The translations under genes were made by a program, and so were the position numbers. From NCBI RefSeq assembly GCF_015163715.1, contig NZ_JADDUM010000021.1:1-40707 (forward strand): a DNA stretch of 40,707 nucleotides, given 5' to 3'. This DNA is from Pseudomonas cyclaminis. GTDB lineage: Bacteria; Pseudomonadota; Gammaproteobacteria; Pseudomonadales; Pseudomonadaceae. Every line of letters begins with the position of its first letter. Within the stretch, counting starts at the first letter, position 1. The notes beneath the pieces are model-generated. The model had not been told where the DNA came from, did no database searches, and saw only the letters and a program-made list of their open reading frames with translations. Below, piece by piece: positions 13,151-20,771 of this stretch.

Positions 13151-14713
13151 ATGAGGCTCTCTTCCGTTCCGCCAGTTGCCGCCTCACTTATCGCCATAAG
13201 CGACACTATTTTACATATCGCACCTGTGTCGAGAGCCTGGCGGACTGATGCCCCCAGCAACGTTGTGTTTCTTCCTCCGACATTAGCCAAGCAAGCTCTG
13301 CTCCTGCAAATTGGACTCCTGCGCCCCCAGGCAATCGTTGTTGGCGACCAGGCCATTGATGCAGACGTCATTGATCAATGGCGTATATCTCACCCGTTTG
13401 GAGAACTCTATTTAGTTCGTAGAGGTACGAGTCTGGATAAGATGCGGTTGGATTTATGCGAGTCCAACGGCATTCAAGTGGTCAATACGCCTGGGGTCAA
13501 CGCGCCCCATGTTGCAGCCTATATCACCCACTGGTTGTCACTGGCCGATGGCTCCATACCCCATGACATCCGTGTGCTGGGATACGGCACTGTGGGCAAA
13601 GAGTTGGTCAGGCTGTTACTTGATCGAGAGCCGGATGTTCGGATTAAAGTGTTGAGCCCACGCGGTCTGGCGCCGGGAACTGTCAGTACAGCTTGTTCCG
13701 ATAGTCGCGTGTCATTTGTAACAAACTGGTTTGAGGCGCTGCAGGACGCCAGTGCTGTCGCCATCTGTTTATCCCTGAATGATGAGTCCACCTATCGTAT
13801 CGACCAGGCCCTCATTGAGTGTATGCACAGGCACGCTCGCTTGATCTGCGTCGCTAAGCCGGACGTGTTCAGCGACGATGCTCTACAGGTCCTGTCAGTG
13901 GCTGAAGATATCCAGCTTGTCCTGGATTACGGGCCTACGACACTGGATGCGTTTCGGATGCGCACACACGCGCTCGGTTGCAGTGTCGCCGCGTGGCGCC
14001 GACCCGCGACGCTGACTGCACAGGCGGCAACCAGCGAAGACTGTCATTGCGACCTCGATTATGCCGTCTCTGTTCAGTTGAGCCTGATGGCCTTGCGCGG
14101 CCTTGTGAGACGCAAGCTTGCACACTCACTGACGATCCCTTCCCATCCGGCATCCGCCAATGCGCCGCGCGTGTCGATCATCGGCAGGGGGATTAACGGC
14201 TTGCTCCAAGCCGTGATGTTTCGCTTGGCAAATTATCAGGTCACGGTCTATGGAGGAAATCAGGAAAGTGATGGTGCCACGCGTAACAACGTGAATACAC
14301 GCCATCCACTTCCTGAAAGTCAGTATTTGGCCGTGGAATGCAATGGCGCAGGTATCGAGTTGTTCGAACGGTTTCTGGCCGACAATCCATCGCTGGCATG
14401 GCTCGTTGGTACCTACAGGGAGGGTGCCAGTAGCGTAGAAGCCGTCATCGAGATACAGGCGCTGTTGCAGCGCTCTGGTGTTCAGTTCATGCCTTGGCAT
14501 TTGAGTCTGATGCAAACTTCTGAGTTGAGCAGAGAACACTTCGTTGTGACAGTCGGGGTGGAAGAGGAAGGCGTCTCGATAGTTTATCGGTCTGCGTATA
14601 CGCCAATCGCCGCCGGAGGAACCTATGCCGCGGGCACAACCCAAGGATTGGTCTGGGCCTCCCTGGTCCAGGAAATCATTCAGGCACACCAAAACCTGTC
14701 CGTTGAACGATAA
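13151..14713 (+). CDS. Fusion protein: degenerate D-2-hydroxyacid dehydrogenase plus short FAD-oxidoreductase-like domain
   Basis: 520 aa. Residues about 40-135 resemble the substrate half of D-2-hydroxyacid dehydrogenases (VVNTPGVNAPHVAAYITHWL, 110-129), and 140-300 form the NAD domain (VLGYGTVGKELVRLLLD, GxGxxG at 144-149). The catalytic positions look altered: the usual ARG loop reads AKPDVFSDDAL (Lys236 for Arg), and the region of the catalytic His reads TLTAQAA. From 340 a second dinucleotide fold begins, VSIIGRGINGLLQAVMFRLA and YQVTVYGGN, like the FAD-binding start of DAO-type oxidoreductases. Only about 175 residues follow, roughly half a normal DAO. GGAGG precedes the ATG by seven bases. 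I do not know a described enzyme with this build; a biosynthetic or redox-sensing role is possible. Confidence 0.7.
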   Translation: MRLSSVPPVAASLIAISDTILHIAPVSRAWRTDAPSNVVFLPPTLAKQALLLQIGLLRPQAIVVGDQAIDADVIDQWRISHPFGELYLVRRGTSLDKMRLDLCESNGIQVVNTPGVNAPHVAAYITHWLSLADGSIPHDIRVLGYGTVGKELVRLLLDREPDVRIKVLSPRGLAPGTVSTACSDSRVSFVTNWFEALQDASAVAICLSLNDESTYRIDQALIECMHRHARLICVAKPDVFSDDALQVLSVAEDIQLVLDYGPTTLDAFRMRTHALGCSVAAWRRPATLTAQAATSEDCHCDLDYAVSVQLSLMALRGLVRRKLAHSLTIPSHPASANAPRVSIIGRGINGLLQAVMFRLANYQVTVYGGNQESDGATRNNVNTRHPLPESQYLAVECNGAGIELFERFLADNPSLAWLVGTYREGASSVEAVIEIQALLQRSGVQFMPWHLSLMQTSELSREHFVVTVGVEEEGVSIVYRSAYTPIAAGGTYAAGTTQGLVWASLVQEIIQAHQNLSVER

Positions 14714-14745
14714 AAAAACGGGCGCGACATCCGACGTCGCGCCCG
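14712..14745 (-). terminator. Strong Rho-independent terminator of the gbu operon
   Basis: On the minus strand a 10-bp GC-rich stem (CGGGCGCGAC / GTCGCGCCCG) with a 7-base loop is followed by seven T, 29 bases past the symporter stop. Its T-tract overlaps the TAA of the convergent fusion gene, so the two transcription units end back to back here. Confidence 0.88.
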
Positions 14746-14774
14746 CTGAAGAAACCGTTTCAATGCTTTGGACG

Positions 14775-16157
14775 TCAAGCCACCGGAGTCGCCACCGCCT
14801 GCGGCCGACGCGACAACAAGCTCACCAGCACAAAACTCACCAACCCAACCGCCAGGCTGTAGTAAATCGGCGTGTTCGCATCCAGCCCATCCTTGAACAT
14901 GAACACTAACGCCGTCACAAAGCCCAATGCCATGGACGTAATCGCCCCCGACGTGGTGGCGCGCTTCCAGAAGATCGCCCCAATCAACGGGATCAACATG
15001 CCGCCGACCAACAGGTTGTAGGCCAGGGTCAGCGCGCTGATCACATCGCTCACCACCAGTGCGATACCCAGCACCGCGATGCCGGTCAGCATCGTGAACA
15101 GGCGATTGATATTCAGGCTCGATTGTTTGCCGCCACGCAAACGCGGCAGCAGGTCTTCGGTCAGTACCGTGGAGGCGGCCAGTAAACCTGCGCTGGCGGT
15201 GGACATCATCGCCGCCAGTGCTGCGGCAATCACCAGGCCACGAATCCCGTCCGGCAGCGACATTTTAACGATGGCGGCAAATGCGTTGTTGACGTTGTCC
15301 AGGTCCGGAATCAACACATGGGCGGCCATGCCGATCAGGGCACAGGCCAGGCCATAGAGGATGCAGTAGAAACCGGCGAAGGTGCCCGCGTACTTGGCGA
15401 CCTTTTCGTCGCGGGCGGTGAACACCCGCTGCCAGATGTCCTGGCCGATCAGGATGCCGAAGAAGTAGATCATGAAGTAGGTGATGATCGTGTCCCAGCC
15501 GATCGCGGTGAAGCTGAAACTGGAGGCCGGCAACTTGGCCACCAGTTCATCCCAGCCGCCGACGCGGTACAGGCAGATCGGCAGCAGGATAAACATCAGG
15601 CCGACGGTCTTGATCACGAATTGCACGATATCGGTAAGGGTCAGCGACCACATGCCGCCGATGGTCGAGTACACCACCACCACACCACCGCCCAGCAGCA
15701 CCGAGATCCAGAACGGCAGGCCGAACAGCACTTGCAGCACGGTACCGATGGCCAGGATCGAGGTCACCCCGATCATCAGCGCGTAGGCCAACATGATCAC
15801 CGCGCTGGCCTGGCGGGCCATGGGGTTGTAGCGTTTTTCCAGCACCTGGGTGACGGTGAAGATCTTCAGCTTCAACAATGGCTTGGCCAGGAACAGGTTC
15901 AGCGCAATGATCCCCATGCCCAGCGCGGCACACAGCCAGAAGCCGGAGATGCCATGCACATAGCCCAGGCGCACGGTGCCGACGGTGGATGCGCCGCCCA
16001 ATACCGTGGCGGCCATGGTGCCCATGTACAGCGTCGGGCCCAGGTTGCGGCCGGCCACCAGGTAGTCTTCGTGGGTCTTGGCGCGGCGCATGCCGTAATA
16101 GCCGAGCACGAGCATGCCGGCGGCGTAGATGAGTACGACGAATAAATCCAAAGCCAT
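14775..16157 (-). CDS. Sodium:solute symporter (SSS family), PA1418-like
   Basis: A 460-aa permease with about 13 membrane segments. MALDLFVVLIYAAGMLVLGY, the AGRNLGPTLYMGTMAATVLG region and SALTLAYNLLVGGMLIPLIG are typical of the SSS family. The ATG at 16157 has GGAG upstream; the frame stays open further, into the end of the preceding permease gene. It is the last gene of the minus-strand gbu operon, 22 bases after the NCS1 permease, and it sits where PA1418 sits beside gbuA in P. aeruginosa. Uptake of 4-guanidinobutyrate or a related guanidino compound is plausible but not shown by the sequence. Confidence 0.85.
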   Translation of the reverse strand: MALDLFVVLIYAAGMLVLGYYGMRRAKTHEDYLVAGRNLGPTLYMGTMAATVLGGASTVGTVRLGYVHGISGFWLCAALGMGIIALNLFLAKPLLKLKIFTVTQVLEKRYNPMARQASAVIMLAYALMIGVTSILAIGTVLQVLFGLPFWISVLLGGGVVVVYSTIGGMWSLTLTDIVQFVIKTVGLMFILLPICLYRVGGWDELVAKLPASSFSFTAIGWDTIITYFMIYFFGILIGQDIWQRVFTARDEKVAKYAGTFAGFYCILYGLACALIGMAAHVLIPDLDNVNNAFAAIVKMSLPDGIRGLVIAAALAAMMSTASAGLLAASTVLTEDLLPRLRGGKQSSLNINRLFTMLTGIAVLGIALVVSDVISALTLAYNLLVGGMLIPLIGAIFWKRATTSGAITSMALGFVTALVFMFKDGLDANTPIYYSLAVGLVSFVLVSLLSRRPQAVATPVA

Positions 16158-16179
16158 GACGGCGAGTCTCCGATATTTT

Positions 16180-17694
16180 TTATTGTGCTGAAGGCGCTTG
16201 CAGTGCAGAAGGAGCTTGCTGCGGTGAGGGCGCTTGCTTTGGCGAGGGGCCATAGACGGCCGCCGGTTCCGGAAACAGCCGCAGCAACGTCAGATACACC
16301 ACCGACGCCAACCCCAACGTCACCGGCAGGCTGATATCAATGCCCTCGGCCAAATTGCCCAGCGGCCCGACAAACTGCCCCGGCAAATTGACGAAGCACA
16401 GCCCCACCAGCGCACTCGGAATCCATGCTCCCAGCCCGCGCCAGTTCCAGCCATGGCTGAACCAGTAGCGCCCGCCGGTTTCACCACGGGTGAACACTTG
16501 CAGGTCATCCGGGCAGTAGAAACCACGACGCACGATCAGGCCGATGATCATCATCACCATCCACGGCGTGGTGCAGGTGATGATCAGCACGGCGAAGGTC
16601 GACACGCTCTGCACCAGGTTGGCGGCGAAACGTCCGATAAAGATGAAGGCAATCGACATCACCCCAATCAGCAACGTCGCCTTGACCCGTGAGAGCAGGC
16701 GCGGGAACACGCTGGACATGTCCAGCCCCGTGCCATACAGAGAGGTCGTGCCGGTGGACATGCCGCCGATCACCGCGATCAGGCACACCGGCAGGAAGAA
16801 CCAGGTCGGCGCCACCGCCAGCAAGCCGCCGACGTAGTTGTTGGCCGCGATATAGTCCGGTGCCTTGATCGCGACGATGGTCGCGGTGGCCAGGCCGAAC
16901 AGGAACGGGATCAAGGTGGCGATCTGAGCCGCAACCACTGCGAGCATGATGCGTATCTTCGGCGTCTCACGCGGGATGTAGCGCGACCAGTCACCGAGGA
17001 ATGCGCCGAAGGAAATCGGGTTGCTCATCGCTACCAGCGCTGCGCCGATAAACGCCGCCCAGAAGCCGGTCTGGCCCATGGCGACGCTGCCCGCGAAGTG
17101 GCTGTCAAAGGCGGGCGCGAACGCGAAGATCCCCAGCAGAAACAGCAGGCTCGCCGCCCATACCGCAATGCGGTTGACCCACAGCATGAAGCGAAAACCG
17201 TAGATGCACACCGTCAGTACGAGCAGGGCAAACAGGCCATAGGCCAAGCCCAGGGTCAGGTCAGTTTCCGGCAGGCCTATCAGACGTTTCGCACCACCGA
17301 CCAACGCATCGCCTGAACTCCACACCGACAGTGAGAAGAAGGCAATCGCCGTCAGCAATGACAGAAACGAACCGACAATCCGCCCGTGCACGCCAAAGTG
17401 CGCCCCGGAAGACACGGCGTTGTTAGTGCCATTGATCGGGCCGAACAGGCCCATGGGCGCCAGGATCACAGCACCCACCAGCACGCCCAGCACAATCGCC
17501 CAGACACCGGCCTGGAATGACAAGCCAAACAGCACCGGGAACGAGCCCAGCACGGCAGTGGCAAAGGTGTTGGCACCGCCGAAGATCAGGCGGAACAGAT
17601 CCTTGGGGCTGGCGGTACGTTCGTGGTCCGGGATCTGTTCGACCCCGTTGGTTTCAATCTTGCGAATACTGTTTTGGTTGTTTTTATTATTCAT
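16180..17694 (-). CDS. NCS1 family permease (cytosine/purine type), PA1419-like
   Basis: A 504-aa membrane protein with about 12 segments. SPKDLFRLIFGGANTFATAV, GLFGPINGTNNAVSSGAHFG and SNPISFGAFLGDWSRYIP are NCS1 motifs of the CodB-like branch. GGAG lies six bases before the ATG. After the last membrane segment there is an odd Pro/Gln-rich tail made of hexapeptide repeats (PSPKQA, PSPQQA, PSALQA, PSAQ), encoded by an 18-bp tandem repeat. It lies in the gbu operon between the NTF2-like gene and the SSS symporter, the same order as PA1418-PA1421. The substrate is unknown. Confidence 0.85.
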   Translation of the reverse strand: MNNKNNQNSIRKIETNGVEQIPDHERTASPKDLFRLIFGGANTFATAVLGSFPVLFGLSFQAGVWAIVLGVLVGAVILAPMGLFGPINGTNNAVSSGAHFGVHGRIVGSFLSLLTAIAFFSLSVWSSGDALVGGAKRLIGLPETDLTLGLAYGLFALLVLTVCIYGFRFMLWVNRIAVWAASLLFLLGIFAFAPAFDSHFAGSVAMGQTGFWAAFIGAALVAMSNPISFGAFLGDWSRYIPRETPKIRIMLAVVAAQIATLIPFLFGLATATIVAIKAPDYIAANNYVGGLLAVAPTWFFLPVCLIAVIGGMSTGTTSLYGTGLDMSSVFPRLLSRVKATLLIGVMSIAFIFIGRFAANLVQSVSTFAVLIITCTTPWMVMMIIGLIVRRGFYCPDDLQVFTRGETGGRYWFSHGWNWRGLGAWIPSALVGLCFVNLPGQFVGPLGNLAEGIDISLPVTLGLASVVYLTLLRLFPEPAAVYGPSPKQAPSPQQAPSALQAPSAQ

Positions 17695-17715
17695 GATCAG
17701 CTCCGATCACATTGG

Positions 17716-18138
17716 CTAAGGGGGCGGCAGCCCTTCCGGCACAGCGGACAAATGTTCGTGACAGGCCAGCCACAGGCCTTCTTGTTGTTCTGTGCGTAGC
17801 CCTTGCCTTTTGAAGACAATGGTCTCGCGTTCCTGGCTAAAGAATTGCTCCCCGTTCATGCGCAGCTCGGTGGCCACGTCATGCACAAATATCGCCACGT
17901 CACCCTGCAGGCTGACAAAGGCATTGCTCGAGGTGCACGACAGCACCTCGAATCCCTCTTCCGTGCGCCAGCTGTCCCACAACGCCTGGTAGGCATCGCG
18001 ACTGAGCAGCGGTTGGGGGAGGGTGTAGAACACAAAGCTGGCGTCGGCCGTGAACGCGCCGAAGTAGGCAGCGCGATCATTGCGGGCGAAGGCCGCCACC
18101 AGGTCGGCGGCGGCTTGCAGCACCTCTTGCGTGCTCAT
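17716..18138 (-). CDS. NTF2-like (DUF3225/SnoaL-type) protein, PA1420-like
   Basis: A 140-aa soluble protein. AAADLVAAFARNDRAAYFGA, DASFVFYTLPQPLLSRDAYQ and WLACHEHLSAVPEGLPP are typical of the small cone-shaped NTF2-like fold (the HEHxS end is common in calcium/calmodulin-associated and DUF4440-like members). Its ATG overlaps the gbuA stop by one base (TGATG), so it is coupled to guanidinobutyrase. A role as accessory enzyme or ligand-binding protein in guanidinobutyrate use is an inference from its fixed position in the operon. Confidence 0.82.
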   Translation of the reverse strand: MSTQEVLQAAADLVAAFARNDRAAYFGAFTADASFVFYTLPQPLLSRDAYQALWDSWRTEEGFEVLSCTSSNAFVSLQGDVAIFVHDVATELRMNGEQFFSQERETIVFKRQGLRTEQQEGLWLACHEHLSAVPEGLPPP

Positions 18139-19088
18139 CAGCGATGCGCCACGCCGGGCAGTACGCAGAGCATCTCGTACAACAAGTTGGCGCCGAGCAG
18201 TGAGGTGTTGCCGGTGGTGTCATACGGCGGCGAAACTTCTACCAGATCACAACCAATCAGGTCGAGGCCCTGGCAGCCCCGGATGATCTCGATCGCCTGG
18301 ATGGTGGTCAGCCCGCCGATTTCCGGGGTGCCGGTGCCGGGTGCCCAGGCCGGGTCGATGCCGTCGATGTCGAAGCTCAGGTACACCGGGCCGCCGCCGA
18401 CTTTTGCGCGCACTTCGGCCATCAACGGCGCGAGGGAGTGGTGCCAGCATTCTTCAGCCTGGACCACACGGAAACCCTGTTTACGGCTCCAGTTGAAGTC
18501 TTCGGCGGTGTAGCCTTGGGCCCGCAGGCCAATCTGCACTACGCGGTCGCAATCGAGCAGGCCTTCTTCCACGGCGCGGCGGAAAGTAGTGCCGTGGGCG
18601 ATTTTCTCGCCGAACATATGGTCGTTGACGTCAGCGTGCGCATCAATGTGCACCAGCCCGACCTTGCCGTGTTTCTTATGAATCGCCCGCAGGATCGGCA
18701 GGGTAATGGTGTGGTCACCGCCCAAAGTCATGGGGACCACGTTGTGTTCGAGGATCTCGTCGTAGGCTTCTTCGATGATGCGCACGGCGTCGAGCAGGTT
18801 GAAGGTGTTGATCGCCACGTCGCCGATATCGGCCACCGACAGCGAGTCGAACGGTGCGGCGCCGGTAGCCATGTTGTACGGGCGGATCATCACCGACTCG
18901 GCGCGGATTTCACGCGGCCCGAAGCGGGTGCCGGCGCGCAGCGAAGTGCCGATGTCCAGGGGCACGCCGACAAAGGCGGCGTCCAGGCCCTTGGCCGATT
19001 GCAGGTGGGGAAGACGCATCATGGTGGCGATGCCGGCGAAGCGCGGCATTTCGTTGCCGCCCAGTGGTTGGTGGAAAATCTTGTCCAC
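18138..19088 (-). CDS. gbuA: Guanidinobutyrase (agmatinase/arginase family)
   Basis: A 316-aa ureohydrolase with all binuclear manganese ligands: GGDHT (His126), DAHAD (Asp149, His151, Asp153) and SFDIDGIDP (Asp240, Asp242). Predicted reaction: 4-guanidinobutyrate plus water gives 4-aminobutyrate plus urea, the last step of the arginine decarboxylase/dehydrogenase route. The start MDKIFHQPLGGNEMPRF, the RIRPYNMATGAAPFDSL-like region and the neighbours (gbuR, PA1418-1420 homologues) point to GbuA rather than guanidinopropionase or agmatinase. It is the first gene of a minus-strand operon facing a divergent LysR regulator, with a LysR-type box between. Confidence 0.92.
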   Translation of the reverse strand: MDKIFHQPLGGNEMPRFAGIATMMRLPHLQSAKGLDAAFVGVPLDIGTSLRAGTRFGPREIRAESVMIRPYNMATGAAPFDSLSVADIGDVAINTFNLLDAVRIIEEAYDEILEHNVVPMTLGGDHTITLPILRAIHKKHGKVGLVHIDAHADVNDHMFGEKIAHGTTFRRAVEEGLLDCDRVVQIGLRAQGYTAEDFNWSRKQGFRVVQAEECWHHSLAPLMAEVRAKVGGGPVYLSFDIDGIDPAWAPGTGTPEIGGLTTIQAIEIIRGCQGLDLIGCDLVEVSPPYDTTGNTSLLGANLLYEMLCVLPGVAHR

Positions 19089-19171
19089 GGGATTGCCTCA
19101 TCGTTGTTTTGTTTATTAGAGGCCGATTCTGCGAAAAGCCCGTGGCGGGAAGAATCGGCAGGGGCAAATAC

Positions 19172-19190
19172 TTAGTTCAGATTTTTCTAA
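19172..19190. promoter_or_regulatory. LysR-type operator (TTAG-N11-CTAA) between gbuA and gbuR
   Basis: TTAGTTCAGATTTTTCTAA has 4-base arms in perfect inverted repeat around 11 bases, the classic T-N11-A layout for LysR proteins. It lies 84 bases from the gbuA start and 81 from the gbuR start, in the only AT-rich part of the intergenic region. GbuR is the likely ligand and could control both directions. Confidence 0.55.
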
Positions 19191-19216
19191 ACTATTGCCT
19201 GGGGTAAACTGCGTGC

Positions 19217-19245
19217 AAATGTGGGGGGCAAGCCCCTCCCACGGG
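19217..19245. repeat. REP element in the gbuR leader
   Basis: Short GC-rich hairpin GTGGGGGGC-AAGC-CCCTCCCAC with the core common to fluorescens-group REPs. It sits between the LysR box and the gbuR ribosome binding site, so it should be transcribed in the gbuR 5' leader. Confidence 0.65.
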
Positions 19246-19271
19246 ATGTTGTGTATGCCTCTGGAGACCTC

Positions 19272-20165
19272 ATGGCCAACGCCTTGCCCGACCTGAAACT
19301 CCTGCGCATCTTCGTCAGCGTCGTGCGGCACCAGGGGTTTGCCAATGCGCAGCACGAACTCAACCTGTCCACGTCGGCCATCAGTACGTATATGAGCCAG
19401 TTGGAGTCCGCGTTGGGCCTGGTGCTGTGCCATCGCGGGCGTGGCGGGTTCAGTCTCACCAGCAAGGGCGAGTTGTTTCATCAGGAAACCCTGCGTCTAT
19501 TAGCCGAGCTGGAAGGCTTCGAGCAATACGCCGCCGCGCTCAAAGGCGAGCTGCGGGGCACCCTCAAGCTTGGCGTGCTCGACTCCACCGTCAGCGACAA
19601 GGCCCTGCCGTTTGCCGAAGTCATCGGCGCCTACAGCCTGGAACACCCGGCGGTGCACCTGCATCTCTCGGTGATGAGCCCCTACGAGCTGCAACTGGGC
19701 GTGCAGGACAACCGCCTGGACCTGGCCATCGGCGCCTTTTCCAACCGCATGAGCGGGCTGATCTACATGCCGCTGTACCGCGAGCAGCATTGGTTGTATT
19801 GCAGCACGCGACACCCGTTGTTCAATGAACGGCGCATTCCAGAGCAAGTGATCACCCAGCAACGCATGGTCGGCCGCGGCTACTGGAGCCAGGCGGAACT
19901 GGCGCGCCACGGCTTCAAGCACAGCGCCGCCACGGTGGAAAGCATGGAGGCGCAACTGATCCTCGTGCTCTCCGGCGCCTACATCGGCTACCTGCCGGAG
20001 CATTACGCCCAGGCCTGGGCCGACAAGGGCGATCTGCGGGTGCTGCTACCTGCCACCTTTGGCTACCAGGCGCCGTTCTCGATGATCATGCGCCGTGGCC
20101 GCAGCCGCGAACCGCTGATCCAGACCTTCCGCGATTTGCTCAAAGCCCAGCTCAACCAGGCCTGA
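19272..20165 (+). CDS. gbuR: LysR family regulator of guanidinobutyrate use
   Basis: A 297-aa LysR protein: winged helix (residues 5-65: LKLLRIFVSVVRHQGFANAQ, LSTSAISTYMSQLESALG) and a co-inducer domain (about 92-295). GGAG lies six bases before the ATG at 19272; an upstream in-frame start at 19221 would be encoded by the REP hairpin and is rejected. It is divergent from gbuA across a LysR-type box. In P. aeruginosa GbuR activates gbuA in response to 4-guanidinobutyrate. A REP element in its leader could alter mRNA stability. Confidence 0.88.
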   Translation: MANALPDLKLLRIFVSVVRHQGFANAQHELNLSTSAISTYMSQLESALGLVLCHRGRGGFSLTSKGELFHQETLRLLAELEGFEQYAAALKGELRGTLKLGVLDSTVSDKALPFAEVIGAYSLEHPAVHLHLSVMSPYELQLGVQDNRLDLAIGAFSNRMSGLIYMPLYREQHWLYCSTRHPLFNERRIPEQVITQQRMVGRGYWSQAELARHGFKHSAATVESMEAQLILVLSGAYIGYLPEHYAQAWADKGDLRVLLPATFGYQAPFSMIMRRGRSREPLIQTFRDLLKAQLNQA

Positions 20166-20171
20166 TAAACC

Positions 20172-20765
20172 ATGTCCAGACCCCAATGTTCCCGTTGCCT
20201 CAGGCCCGTCACCCATTGTTTGTGTGCGCTGATACCCAGCCTCGACAGCCGTACCCGCGTGCTGCTGTTGCAGCACCCGAGCGAGGTCAACCATGCGCTC
20301 AACACGGCGCGGTTGGCGGCGTTGGGCTTGAGCAATGCGCAATTGGTGGTGGGGGAGGTGTTCGATGATTTGGCGACGTTATTGAGCCCACCCGGTTATC
20401 AGGCTCGACTGCTGTTCCCGGCGGATGACGCCCAGCCGCTGCACGCCTATGCGCCCGGCGATCAACCACTGCTGTTGGTGGTGCCCGACGGCACCTGGCG
20501 CAAGGCGCGCAAACTGCTGCATCTCAACCCGCTGCTGGCGGCGTTGCCACGGGTAACCTTGGCCGAGGGCGGCGTTTCGCGTTATCGATTGCGCAAGGCG
20601 CCGGGGCCGGGGGCATTGTCGACGGTAGAAGCCATCGTCCAGGCGTTGCAGGTGCTGGAGGCGCCGGTATCGTTCGGGCCGTTGCTTAAGCCCTTCGAGG
20701 CGCTGATCGAAGGGCAGATTTCGGCGATGGGTGAGGCAGTGTTCCTGAGAAATCACGTGCGATAA
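20172..20765 (+). CDS. DTW-domain tRNA-uridine aminocarboxypropyltransferase (TapT/YfiP type)
   Basis: A 197-aa protein with an N-terminal zinc knuckle (Cys6, Cys9, Cys16, Cys18) and the DTW-domain signature VVPDGTWRKARKLL (Asp106-Gly-Thr-Trp109). QHPSEVNHALNTARLAALGL and LRKAPGPGALSTVEAIVQAL are other conserved blocks. Members transfer the aminocarboxypropyl group of S-adenosylmethionine to U47 of tRNAs (acp3U). It begins six bases after gbuR stops, so it may be cotranscribed. It ends six bases from the stop of the convergent GDPD gene with no terminator hairpin between. Confidence 0.85.
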   Translation: MSRPQCSRCLRPVTHCLCALIPSLDSRTRVLLLQHPSEVNHALNTARLAALGLSNAQLVVGEVFDDLATLLSPPGYQARLLFPADDAQPLHAYAPGDQPLLLVVPDGTWRKARKLLHLNPLLAALPRVTLAEGGVSRYRLRKAPGPGALSTVEAIVQALQVLEAPVSFGPLLKPFEALIEGQISAMGEAVFLRNHVR

Positions 20766-20771
20766 GAAGTT

